From Holosporaceae bacterium (GTDB lineage Bacteria; Pseudomonadota; Alphaproteobacteria; UBA3830): a stretch of 5,755 bases of DNA. The DNA is taken from assembly GCA_031265715.1 (NCBI GenBank), contig JAISCG010000056.1, forward strand, positions 1 to 5,755. Direction: 5' to 3'. Each line of letters begins with the position of its first letter. Position 1 is the stretch's first letter. The position numbers were made by a program, and so were the translations under genes. Under the pieces are notes generated by a model. The model made no database searches and was not told the origin of the DNA. It saw only the letters and a list, made by a program, of their open reading frames with translations. Below are positions 1-5,252 of this stretch, piece by piece.

Positions 1-140
1 ACTTCATTCTCGGAGAGCTTTTTCAGAATCGCGAACATCAGATCCTGACGTTTTAAAGTCGCCGAATTTTCAACCTGAAGGCTCTCAGCAAAACTTAACA
101 GTTCGGGAGGAGTCTTTGCTTTTATATCTTTTAATCTCAT
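1..140 (-). CDS. rho: Transcription termination factor Rho, N-terminal fragment (cut by window edge)
   Basis: Reading leftwards from the ATG at 140-138, 46 codons are visible before the window ends. The peptide begins MRLKDIKAKTPPELLSFAES and continues with a VENSATLKRQDLMFAILKKL segment. This is the N-terminal helical Rho_N domain, with the typical order of a K/L-rich first helix, a PxELLxFAE helix and a conserved KRQDLMFAILK helix. Rho is the hexameric RNA-dependent ATPase that ends transcription at factor-dependent sites in the cytoplasm. The RNA-binding OB fold and the ATPase core lie outside the window, so the integrity of the gene cannot be judged. The close fit to the alphaproteobacterial form of this domain helps place the organism. 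A purine-rich GAAGAGAAGG lies just before the ATG and probably serves as a ribosome binding site, although its spacing is short. tRNA-Phe lies 47 bases upstream on the same strand, so read-through from the tRNA promoter could contribute to rho expression. Confidence 0.88.
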   Translation of the reverse strand, partial: MRLKDIKAKTPPELLSFAESLQVENSATLKRQDLMFAILKKLSENE

Positions 141-170
141 ACCTTCTCTTCAAATTTTTGATTAACTTCC

Positions 171-187
171 AAAAAAAAACAACGTTG

Positions 188-188
<1 letters not shown>
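171..188 (-). terminator. T-tract with a small palindrome just after tRNA-Phe (weak terminator candidate)
   Basis: On the minus strand the tRNA 3' end is followed almost at once by the 10-base palindrome ACAACGTTGT (179-188) and then a run of T (171-179). The U-tract is what an intrinsic terminator needs. The palindrome, however, can only form a tiny 3-bp stem with a 4-base loop and has little GC. It may act as a weak terminator or 3' processing signal, or transcription may continue into rho. Nothing in the sequence decides between these. Confidence 0.25.
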
Positions 189-263
<75 letters not shown>

Positions 264-272
264 GCTCTGCTA

Positions 273-303
273 ATTATATAAAATATATTTATTTGTTTGT
301 CCA
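273..303 (-). promoter_or_regulatory. Candidate sigma70-type promoter of tRNA-Phe
   Basis: On the minus strand a TGGACA box (303-298, five of six matches to TTGACA) precedes an AT-rich stretch with TATATA (280-275, 17-base spacing) overlapping a perfect TATAAT (278-273, 19-base spacing). The -10 box ends nine bases before the mature tRNA 5' end. Transcription would therefore start only a few bases upstream of it, leaving a short leader for RNase P to remove, which is normal for tRNA genes. This is inferred from motif fit and position only. Confidence 0.5.
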
Positions 304-359
304 GAGGCATACTCACTTTTTCTTATCACCCACCGCATTTAATCGGGTGTTTCCTCTCT

Positions 360-457
360 GTCATTGCGAGGAACAAAGCGACGTGGCAATCCAGAGATTT
401 TAATTTTACTTAAATTTGAGCTCTGGATTGCCACGTCACTTCGTCCCTCGCAATGAC
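360..457. repeat. Long inverted repeat / palindromic intergenic element (37-bp arms, 24-bp loop)
   Basis: The left arm (360-396) starts GTCATTGCGAGGAACAAAG and ends GACGTGGCAATCCAGAG. The right arm (421-457) is its reverse complement with three mismatches out of 37, separated by an AT-rich 24-base spacer. Each arm also contains a nested ATTGC...GCAAT pair (363-367 with 386-390). Transcribed RNA from either strand would form a long, stable hairpin. The CATTGCGAGG...GCAATCC core is familiar as a dispersed intergenic repeat in several bacterial genomes, including Rickettsia, so this is probably one copy of a non-autonomous, MITE- or REP-like family. It lies between the prmA end and the tRNA-Phe promoter, both read leftwards, and may also stop or stabilise prmA transcripts. 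No target-site duplication is obvious. The rest of the 264-553 spacer (304-359 and 458-553) shows no gene or RNA that I can recognise. Confidence 0.85.
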
Positions 458-553
458 GCGAAAATGTTATCATAAGTGCATTTACTGAAATTTTAGGACA
501 GAAGAAGATCCGACGGGTGGTAAGTCACTTTTTCTGATTTTTTTACAAGATGT

Positions 554-1396
554 CTATTTTTCCAAAACCAATGTCGTCCATCCCCTATAATCATACCTGA
601 ATTTAAGCCTTAATCCCGTTTCCGAATACGCTCGGAGGACGGAATCGTCGTCCGTCGTAAAACCAGACAAAATCAAAAGTGCTTTTTCAGCCAGAGAATT
701 CACTATTTCCTTTTTCATCGAAACCAACGGCTCGGCCAAAATATTCGATACGATAAAATCGTATTTTCGGCAATTGAATTCGCAGGCGGAATTGCAGAAT
801 ATTTTTATTCGATGCGCGACTCTGTTGATTTCGACATTTTTTTGAGAAATGCGTACTGCTTCTTCGTCGCAATCGCAGGCCCGGATATTTTTGGCTCCCA
901 ATTTCGCCAGGGCGATGCTCAGGATGCACGAACCGCAGCCGATATCCAAAACGGATTTGTGTCGTTTTTCGTCGAAAAATGTTTGGCAGGCAATCAGACA
1001 GCGATTTGTTGTCGGATGCTCTCCGGTTCCGAACGCGGTGGCGGCGGCAATTTCAACGGCGATTTTATCAGTTGGCACGGGAGAAGTGCGCAGATGCGGT
1101 CCGTATATATAGAAGTCGCCGACTGTAATCGGTTTGAAATTCTCAAAACATTTTTGCAGCCAATTTGTTTCTTTTACTTTTTCGTGTTCAATTTTTGAAA
1201 AATCGTACGCCCCCAGCGCCCTTCGAATTTCCGACTCGGATATTTCTCTGTCGTGCAGTATTTCAACGACCCAGCGATCGCCTTTTTCGGCACAAGAAAC
1301 TGCCGAGTACTCCCTCTCGAACAAAAGATCAACCGCCTCAAACGCGTCTTTTATATTGAAATCACCGACGGTACATTTAAAGATACCCCTGTTCAT
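554..1396 (-). CDS. prmA: Ribosomal protein L11 methyltransferase PrmA
   Basis: This 280-residue protein is close to the usual PrmA length (E. coli about 293). PrmA is a cytoplasmic SAM-dependent enzyme that trimethylates lysines and the N-terminus of ribosomal protein L11. Residues 1-105 fit the substrate-recognition domain. The family hallmark FGTGEHPTT is at 122-130. The SAM-binding motif I, LDIGCGSCILSIALAKLGA, is at 150-168, followed by the acidic loop CDCDEEA at 174-180 and the motif-IV-like FIVSNILAEPL at 214-224. LSGF at 243-246 and a C-terminal RGWTTLVL complete the fold. Cys157 stands where most family members have the third glycine of GxGxG. I chose the ATG at 1396-1394 because its last bases overlap the infC TGA (1395-1393) as ATGA, which suggests translational coupling. 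A longer reading from a GTG at 1462 would overlap the infC coding sequence by 70 bases and adds 22 residues unlike PrmA. The gene ends with TAG at 556-554. Confidence 0.95.
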   Translation of the reverse strand: MNRGIFKCTVGDFNIKDAFEAVDLLFEREYSAVSCAEKGDRWVVEILHDREISESEIRRALGAYDFSKIEHEKVKETNWLQKCFENFKPITVGDFYIYGPHLRTSPVPTDKIAVEIAAATAFGTGEHPTTNRCLIACQTFFDEKRHKSVLDIGCGSCILSIALAKLGAKNIRACDCDEEAVRISQKNVEINRVAHRIKIFCNSACEFNCRKYDFIVSNILAEPLVSMKKEIVNSLAEKALLILSGFTTDDDSVLRAYSETGLRLKFRYDYRGWTTLVLEK

Positions 1397-1926
1397 TTGA
1401 AAACCTGGGGAGAAATTATCATCATCATTTGTTTTCCTTCCAACTGCGGATTTCCGTCGCACTTGGCGACTCCTTTCATGTCTTCCAGTAATCTGTTCAA
1501 CAATTTTTCGCCGATTTCTTTGTGCGAAAATTCCCGGCCGCGAAATCTCAGTGTGACTTTCACCTTATTTCCATCTGCTATGAATCTTTTTACGTTAACA
1601 AGTTTTACCTGATAATCGTGATCGCCGATGGACGGAGTCAGTTTCACCTCTTTTACTTCGATAATTTTTTGCTTTTTCTTGGCTTCGGATTTTTTTTTCT
1701 GAAGCTCGTATTTTAATTTTCCGTAGTCAATAATTTTACAAACCGGAGGAGATGCCTGCGCCGCAACTTCAACGAGATCCAGTCCGGCTTCGCGAGCCAT
1801 AATCATTGCTTCCTTCACGCTGACGACTCCGACGGCGTTTCCGTCCTGATCTATCAGACGAACCTGTGGCGCGGTGATGGCGCGATTAATTCTGTACTTT
1901 TCTTCTGCGACTTTGTTATCTTCCAA
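1393..1926 (-). CDS. infC: Translation initiation factor IF-3
   Basis: IF3 binds the 30S subunit, keeps it apart from 50S and proofreads start-codon and initiator-tRNA pairing. From the TTG at 1926-1924 the protein has 177 residues (E. coli 180). The N-domain covers about 10-75, with YRINRAITAPQVRLID at 11-26, the signature GLDLVEVAAQASPPVCKIIDYGK at 48-70 (split by its conserved PPVCKI) and a tyrosine-rich end. A Lys-rich helical linker spans about 75-95. The C-domain contains DYQVKL at 104-109, the 30S-binding TLRFRGRE at 125-132, and EGKQMMMIISP at 163-173. All core motifs are intact. A strong AGAGGAG (1939-1933) lies six bases before this TTG, which is why I prefer it to the TTG at 1947, which would place the ribosome binding site inside the coding region and give 184 residues. 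No ATG start is available in frame. The gene overlaps the prmA start by four bases. rpmI and rplT, which often follow infC, are absent here. Confidence 0.96.
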   Translation of the reverse strand: MEDNKVAEEKYRINRAITAPQVRLIDQDGNAVGVVSVKEAMIMAREAGLDLVEVAAQASPPVCKIIDYGKLKYELQKKKSEAKKKQKIIEVKEVKLTPSIGDHDYQVKLVNVKRFIADGNKVKVTLRFRGREFSHKEIGEKLLNRLLEDMKGVAKCDGNPQLEGKQMMMIISPQVFK

Positions 1927-1932
1927 GCTCAA

Positions 1933-1939
1933 CTCCTCT
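1933..1939 (-). promoter_or_regulatory. Strong Shine-Dalgarno site that sets the infC TTG start
   Basis: The minus strand reads AGAGGAG at 1939-1933, a near-perfect anti-16S match, followed by TTGAGC and then TTG (1926-1924). The six-base spacing is optimal for that TTG. It is zero for the TTG at 1932-1930, and the site lies downstream of the TTG at 1947-1945. This supports a 177-residue IF3 with a non-ATG start. Confidence 0.65.
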
Positions 1940-2064
1940 GTAAACAAATATCCAAAACATCAGCCTAATAATTTTTCGCAAAAAATCAAGAATAGCGTGA
2001 TTTTTTATTTAAACAGTTGCAGTAAAGAGACTATGGTGGCCGCAAATTTACCTTGAGAGAAAAT

Positions 2065-2095
2065 AAAAAATATTTCTTGTGGAAAAATATTTTTT
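2065..2095. repeat. A/T-only hairpin in the infC/orphan-gene divergent spacer
   Basis: The left arm AAAAAATATTTC (2065-2076) pairs with the right arm from G2082 to T2095 around a five-base TTGTG loop, with a two-base A bulge at 2086-2087. All pairs but the closing C-G are A-T, so the RNA hairpin is weak. It may instead mark bent or easily melted DNA in a divergent promoter region. The whole spacer 1948-2153 (206 bp) holds no gene that I can support other than a possible 14-codon leader ORF at 1916-1960 on the minus strand. I found no convincing promoter for infC. For the plus-strand gene the best candidate is TTGATG (2114-2119), 16 bases, TAAAAT (2136-2141), but it would start transcription almost at the ribosome binding site. 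Confidence 0.4.
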
Positions 2096-2153
2096 TAACG
2101 AAATGTTAATTTATTGATGTTAGGATGAATTATTGTAAAATAGTGAGGAAAAG

Positions 2154-2795
2154 ATGAAGCGAATTCTTATGTTGTCGATGGTGTGTTTTTCTTTTATGAG
2201 CGATGCGATGTTGCAAGTTAATCCGGATCGGGCGGAAATGGTGCACCAAGTGGAAAGGATGATAATGCAGGCACCGCAATTTCAGAATGTTGAACATATG
2301 ACAAGGGAAGGTGTTGACGGTGTGAATCAATGTGTTTTAGAATACTATCGCAACATGAGTATCGATGAAAAAAGGTCTTTATTTTTTCGTCTTATGGGGG
2401 TAAAATGCCATAGCAAGGCTAGCTTTTGTATGTATATGTTTTGGAAAATTATTTCCAAGATTAGTGACCCCATGGAGAATATTTTCGGACTTTTGGGGCT
2501 AATGGTTCCTGCTATTCCGGTGATCGTTGGCGATGAGAATTTCTCCATAAACAAGCAACGAGCAGCAAATGCTATTTGTTCTATGGGGGTATTATTCTTT
2601 AGTAATGTCAAAAAATACGCTAGAAACTCAGCGAGAAAATTTGAAAATGACGAGTTGCTTATGCAAGCAACCACGAATCCGGCACTGAGAGTAGTCCTTG
2701 ATGCCGATCATCATCAAGATCCGGTACCACTTGATGGCGGGGCCGATCAGGTAGAGGAAGCACTCCTCGACGGAGATCCCGCGCCTGAGGCTTAG
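2154..2795 (+). CDS. Hypothetical exported or membrane-associated protein, no recognised family
   Basis: I do not recognise this 213-residue protein. The ATG is preceded by GAGGAA (2145-2150) at a suitable distance. Residues 1-18 look like a signal peptide: charged MKR, hydrophobic ILMLSMVCFSFM, then SDA with likely cleavage after Ala18. There is no proper lipobox around Cys11. The mature part begins with a polar helical stretch (21-80). Hydrophobic segments follow at about 92-103, 110-126 (IFGLLGLMVPAIPVIVG) and 138-151 (ANAICSMGVLFFSN), long enough to insert in or lie on a membrane. A basic patch (KKYARNSARK, 153-162) precedes an acidic, proline-containing tail (183-213) that looks disordered. 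It is Met-rich (17 Met), and four cysteines remain after cleavage (60, 85, 92, 142). It faces tpiA end to end with a 26-base gap and is divergent from infC, so it is a single-gene unit. The intact reading frame, ribosome binding site and signal peptide argue that it is a real gene. Its role is unknown. Confidence 0.75.
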   Translation: MKRILMLSMVCFSFMSDAMLQVNPDRAEMVHQVERMIMQAPQFQNVEHMTREGVDGVNQCVLEYYRNMSIDEKRSLFFRLMGVKCHSKASFCMYMFWKIISKISDPMENIFGLLGLMVPAIPVIVGDENFSINKQRAANAICSMGVLFFSNVKKYARNSARKFENDELLMQATTNPALRVVLDADHHQDPVPLDGGADQVEEALLDGDPAPEA

Positions 2796-2821
2796 TCTTC
2801 TTATTTCCTCCGGGAACGGGT

Positions 2822-3520
2822 TCAGAAGGATTTTTCCTCTATAATTTTTTTGAACTCGTCCGCTTTCAGGCTCGCGCCTCCGATGAGAAGTCCGTCGACA
2901 TTTTTGCGGGACAGAATTTCGGAGGAGTTTTTGGCGTTTACGGATCCGCCGTACAGCAGCGATACTTTATCGCCGAGCAAATTTCTGATGAATGCGAATA
3001 TTGTTTCGATTTCTTCCGGCGAGGGAATCAGACCGGTACCTATGCCCCAAACCGGCTCGTAGGCGAAGCACGGTGTTTTGTCCGTCGAGCCGGGATTGTT
3101 CAGGAAAAAACTCAGTTGGTCGGATATCACTTTTTCCCGATTATCTCGATTTTCCGCATTTTCTCCGATGCACACGATCGGAATCATGTTTTCCGCGACG
3201 ACGGCCAGGTGTTTTTTGAAAATCAAATCGTCGGTTTCGTGAAAAATCGATCGTCTTTCGGAGTGTCCCACAATAACGTATTTGCAGCCGATTTCTCGCA
3301 GCAATCGCGGACTGTTTTCCCCGGTGAATGCTCCCTTTTCTTCGCAGAAGCAATTTTGAGCCCCGACGTCGTAGCGAAAATTGCGAAATCGGCCGAGCAG
3401 CGGAGCCGGAGGGCACACCACGACGGTGTTTTCGGAATCCGCGGCGTTGATTTCTTCTATAAAATTATCCGCAAAATCGGGATTCCCGTTCATTTTCCAA
3501 TTTGCTACAATGATTCCCAT
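2822..3520 (-). CDS. tpiA: Triosephosphate isomerase
   Basis: This enzyme interconverts dihydroxyacetone phosphate and glyceraldehyde 3-phosphate in glycolysis and gluconeogenesis in the cytoplasm. The 232-residue protein is a little shorter than the usual ~250, but the TIM barrel is complete. The N-terminal ANWKMNG (6-12) carries Asn7 and the catalytic Lys9. GAQNCF at 53-58 and GAFTGE at 63-68 are family motifs. The electrophile His86 lies in VGHSERR (84-90). The general base Glu155 lies in AYEPVWGIGTG (153-163), which runs into the mobile phosphate-gripping loop. YGGSV (190-194) and LLIGGASL (211-218) complete the phosphate site. No active-site residue is missing. The ATG is supported by an AAGGAG seven bases upstream. 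It converges on the hypothetical gene and diverges from the ppiD-like gene. The tpiA/ppiD head-to-head arrangement is one I recall from other alphaproteobacteria. Confidence 0.97.
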   Translation of the reverse strand: MGIIVANWKMNGNPDFADNFIEEINAADSENTVVVCPPAPLLGRFRNFRYDVGAQNCFCEEKGAFTGENSPRLLREIGCKYVIVGHSERRSIFHETDDLIFKKHLAVVAENMIPIVCIGENAENRDNREKVISDQLSFFLNNPGSTDKTPCFAYEPVWGIGTGLIPSPEEIETIFAFIRNLLGDKVSLLYGGSVNAKNSSEILSRKNVDGLLIGGASLKADEFKKIIEEKSF

Positions 3521-3527
3521 AAAAAAA

Positions 3528-3533
3528 CTCCTT
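3528..3533 (-). promoter_or_regulatory. Ribosome binding site of tpiA
   Basis: The minus strand carries AAGGAG, then a seven-T spacer and the ATG of tpiA at 3520-3518. This is a textbook match and spacing and fixes the start. Confidence 0.75.
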
Positions 3534-3541
3534 AATTTGGG

Positions 3542-3570
3542 TTGCTACAAAAAACAAGTGCTAATAATAT
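3542..3570 (+). promoter_or_regulatory. Candidate promoter of the ppiD-like gene
   Basis: TTGCTA (3542-3547) and TAATAT (3565-3570), separated by 17 bases, each match the sigma70 consensus at four of six positions. They would start transcription near 3577, leaving a short leader with the AGGAAAG ribosome binding site at 3588-3594. The -10 box lies inside the 18-bp palindrome at 3558-3575. The fit is modest and rests on motif and position only. I saw no clear promoter for tpiA on the opposite strand. Confidence 0.35.
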
Positions 3571-3575
3571 AGCAC
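3558..3575. repeat. 18-bp palindrome in the tpiA/ppiD divergent promoter region
   Basis: The sequence GTGCTAATAATATAGCAC is a perfect 6-bp inverted repeat (GTGCTA/TAGCAC) around a six-base ATAATA centre. Its size and symmetry are typical of a dimeric repressor operator, and it lies across the candidate -10 box of the plus-strand gene, roughly midway between the two divergent starts. It has no following T-tract, so it is not a terminator. A regulatory role is inference. Confidence 0.45.
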
Positions 3576-3598
3576 CATATTATTGATAGGAAAGAAGT

Positions 3599-5242
3599 AT
3601 GCTAAAATTTATCAGAGAACACTCTAAATCGCGTCCCGTTAAGATTTTTTTGAGTTTTTTAGCATTGAGCTTTATCGTGTCTTTTGGAATTTCGGCTCTC
3701 ATCCAAAAAATTACCGGAAAAGATTACATAGTAAAAATCGGAAAAATAAAAATAAGCCCGATTGAATTCAAAATCGAAAAAGCCCGGAGATTGGGGATGC
3801 TGCGCGGTCACATGTCGGACGCAAACGAAAAAGATATGACGGCCAATATTCTTCATCAGCTGATCCGGGAAAATGTCATTGATCAGGCCGCGCTGGAATA
3901 CGGAATTATCGTTTCAGACGAAACGATAAAAAAATACATAAGCGGTATTGATATGTTCCGCGACAAGGACGGCCGCTTTAACGCGAATCTGCTGCGGGGA
4001 TTTTTGCAGAAAATTCAGGTGCCGGAAGCGATGTTTTTGGAATCGTCCAAAAATGATATCAAAAACACTTTGCTGAAAATGCCTTTTATTTTTGTATCGA
4101 TAGCACCGGAATTTGAAAATTTTACCTGCGCAAGTCTCGAAAAGAGGACGGTGGTTGCCGTTGAGCTGCGTCCGTCTTCTTTTAACGTTGTCGAAAATCC
4201 TTCTCCGGAAGAATCGGAGGAATTTTTCGGAAATAATCCGGATTTGTTTACGATAAACGAAACCCGCTCTTTCAGAATTTTGGAATTGCCGGAATCGTCC
4301 CTTGAAAAAAATATAACCGTCAGCGAGGAAGAAATAAGGGACATCTATGACCGTTCGCCGGAAAAAGAAGATTCGTCCTACGAAAATATGAAAAAGGAAA
4401 TTGAAGCCGGTCTGAGACAGGAAAGATTGCAGACCGAAGCGAACGAAGTAACCCGCCAAATCGAAGACGCTTTGATGGCCGGAGATGACGTGACCGAAAC
4501 GGCGAAAAAGTTCGGGTTGAATATTTTGGTTGTTGAAGACGTGGACGCTGATAACAAAAATAAAAAAGATGAAGACGTCCTCGCAGTTCCCTATAAAAGC
4601 GATATCTTGGCAGTTGCTTTTTCGGTGGACGACGGCGGCGACAGCTCCTTTTCGGAAGCCTTCGACGCAAAAGGAGAGAGAGTGTATTGGTTGCTGCACA
4701 TCGACGGCATCACTCCAAAACACGTTGCATCGTTCGAAGAGTCGTCTGACAAAGTGCTGAAAGAATGGACGTCTCGGAAACGCCGGGAAAAGGCCGAAGA
4801 AACGGCGTCTGACCTGGTCGAAAGAATCAAGGCCGGAGATAATCTGATTAGTTTGGCAAGAAAGAGCGGTTATGCTTCTGTTATAACACAGAAATTCGAC
4901 AGATTCGGGAAGCTCGAGGACGAAAAAAATACGAAGTTTAAAAATATTATCGAGGAAATTTACGAAGACGCTTTTACTCTGGGAAAGTCAGAGGCAAATT
5001 TCAAAAAAACAGACGAAAAGTTTGTGGTGTATCAGGTGCATGACGTCGTTTCTCCCGGGGAAATCGGTAAGGAAGACGAGGAGAAGTATCAGAGAGAACT
5101 GCGCTCCGAAATTGTCGATGACATGTACCAACAGCTTATTTCATATTTATCGAAGAAAAAATACGAAGTAAAAATTAATCACGATTTGCTGAAGAACATT
5201 GACGAAAATGTGACTCAGAATCAGCTGGACGATATGTTTTAA
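3599..5242 (+). CDS. ppiD: PpiD-like inner-membrane periplasmic chaperone (SurA_N domain), apparently without the parvulin domain
   Basis: PpiD is an inner-membrane-anchored chaperone near the Sec translocon that helps newly exported proteins fold. The 547-residue protein has a short basic cytoplasmic start (1-14), one transmembrane helix (about 15-37, VKIFLSFLALSFIVSFGISA) and then a large periplasmic part. Residues about 43-165 match the SurA_N/PpiD chaperone region, including VKIGKIKISPIEF, LIRENVIDQAALEYGIIVSDETI and FRDKDGRFNANLLRGFLQ. Residues 181-250 continue the PpiD pattern (EKRTVVAVELRPSSF, then ETRSFRILEL and VSEEEIRDIYD). The roughly 90-residue parvulin isomerase domain should come next, but the chain passes within about ten residues to SYENMKKEIEAGLRQERL, which in relatives follows that domain. 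The rest resembles the PpiD C-terminal region. Total length is well below E. coli PpiD (623). The ATG has AGGAAAG five bases upstream. The gene is followed after ten bases by an ABC exporter, so they are probably one transcript. Confidence 0.85.
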   Translation: MLKFIREHSKSRPVKIFLSFLALSFIVSFGISALIQKITGKDYIVKIGKIKISPIEFKIEKARRLGMLRGHMSDANEKDMTANILHQLIRENVIDQAALEYGIIVSDETIKKYISGIDMFRDKDGRFNANLLRGFLQKIQVPEAMFLESSKNDIKNTLLKMPFIFVSIAPEFENFTCASLEKRTVVAVELRPSSFNVVENPSPEESEEFFGNNPDLFTINETRSFRILELPESSLEKNITVSEEEIRDIYDRSPEKEDSSYENMKKEIEAGLRQERLQTEANEVTRQIEDALMAGDDVTETAKKFGLNILVVEDVDADNKNKKDEDVLAVPYKSDILAVAFSVDDGGDSSFSEAFDAKGERVYWLLHIDGITPKHVASFEESSDKVLKEWTSRKRREKAEETASDLVERIKAGDNLISLARKSGYASVITQKFDRFGKLEDEKNTKFKNIIEEIYEDAFTLGKSEANFKKTDEKFVVYQVHDVVSPGEIGKEDEEKYQRELRSEIVDDMYQQLISYLSKKKYEVKINHDLLKNIDENVTQNQLDDMF

Positions 5243-5252
5243 AAGTTATTTT

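Noticed and set aside
812..1198. Plus-strand frames opposite prmA
   Set aside because: They are antisense shadows of prmA, lack ribosome binding sites and have low-complexity Phe/Cys-rich products.
1397..1462. Longer PrmA start at a GTG codon (1462)
   Set aside because: It would overlap infC by 70 bases, adds residues unlike PrmA, and ignores the clean ATGA overlap start at 1396.
2154..2210. Lipoprotein signal in the hypothetical protein (Cys11)
   Set aside because: The residues before Cys11 (Ser-Met-Val) do not fit the lipobox, and the Cys lies too early. A standard signal peptide ending at Ser-Asp-Ala fits better.
2763..2830. Intrinsic terminator between the converging hypothetical gene and tpiA
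   Set aside because: The only hairpin (CTCC/GGAG at 2763-2775) is 4 bp, lies inside the coding sequence and has no T-tract. No bidirectional terminator is visible in the 26-base gap.
3914..4723. Minus-strand 269-codon open frame opposite the ppiD-like gene
   Set aside because: It is Phe/Arg-rich with no ribosome binding site or recognisable motif. It is the antisense shadow of a gene whose plus-strand protein has clear family features.
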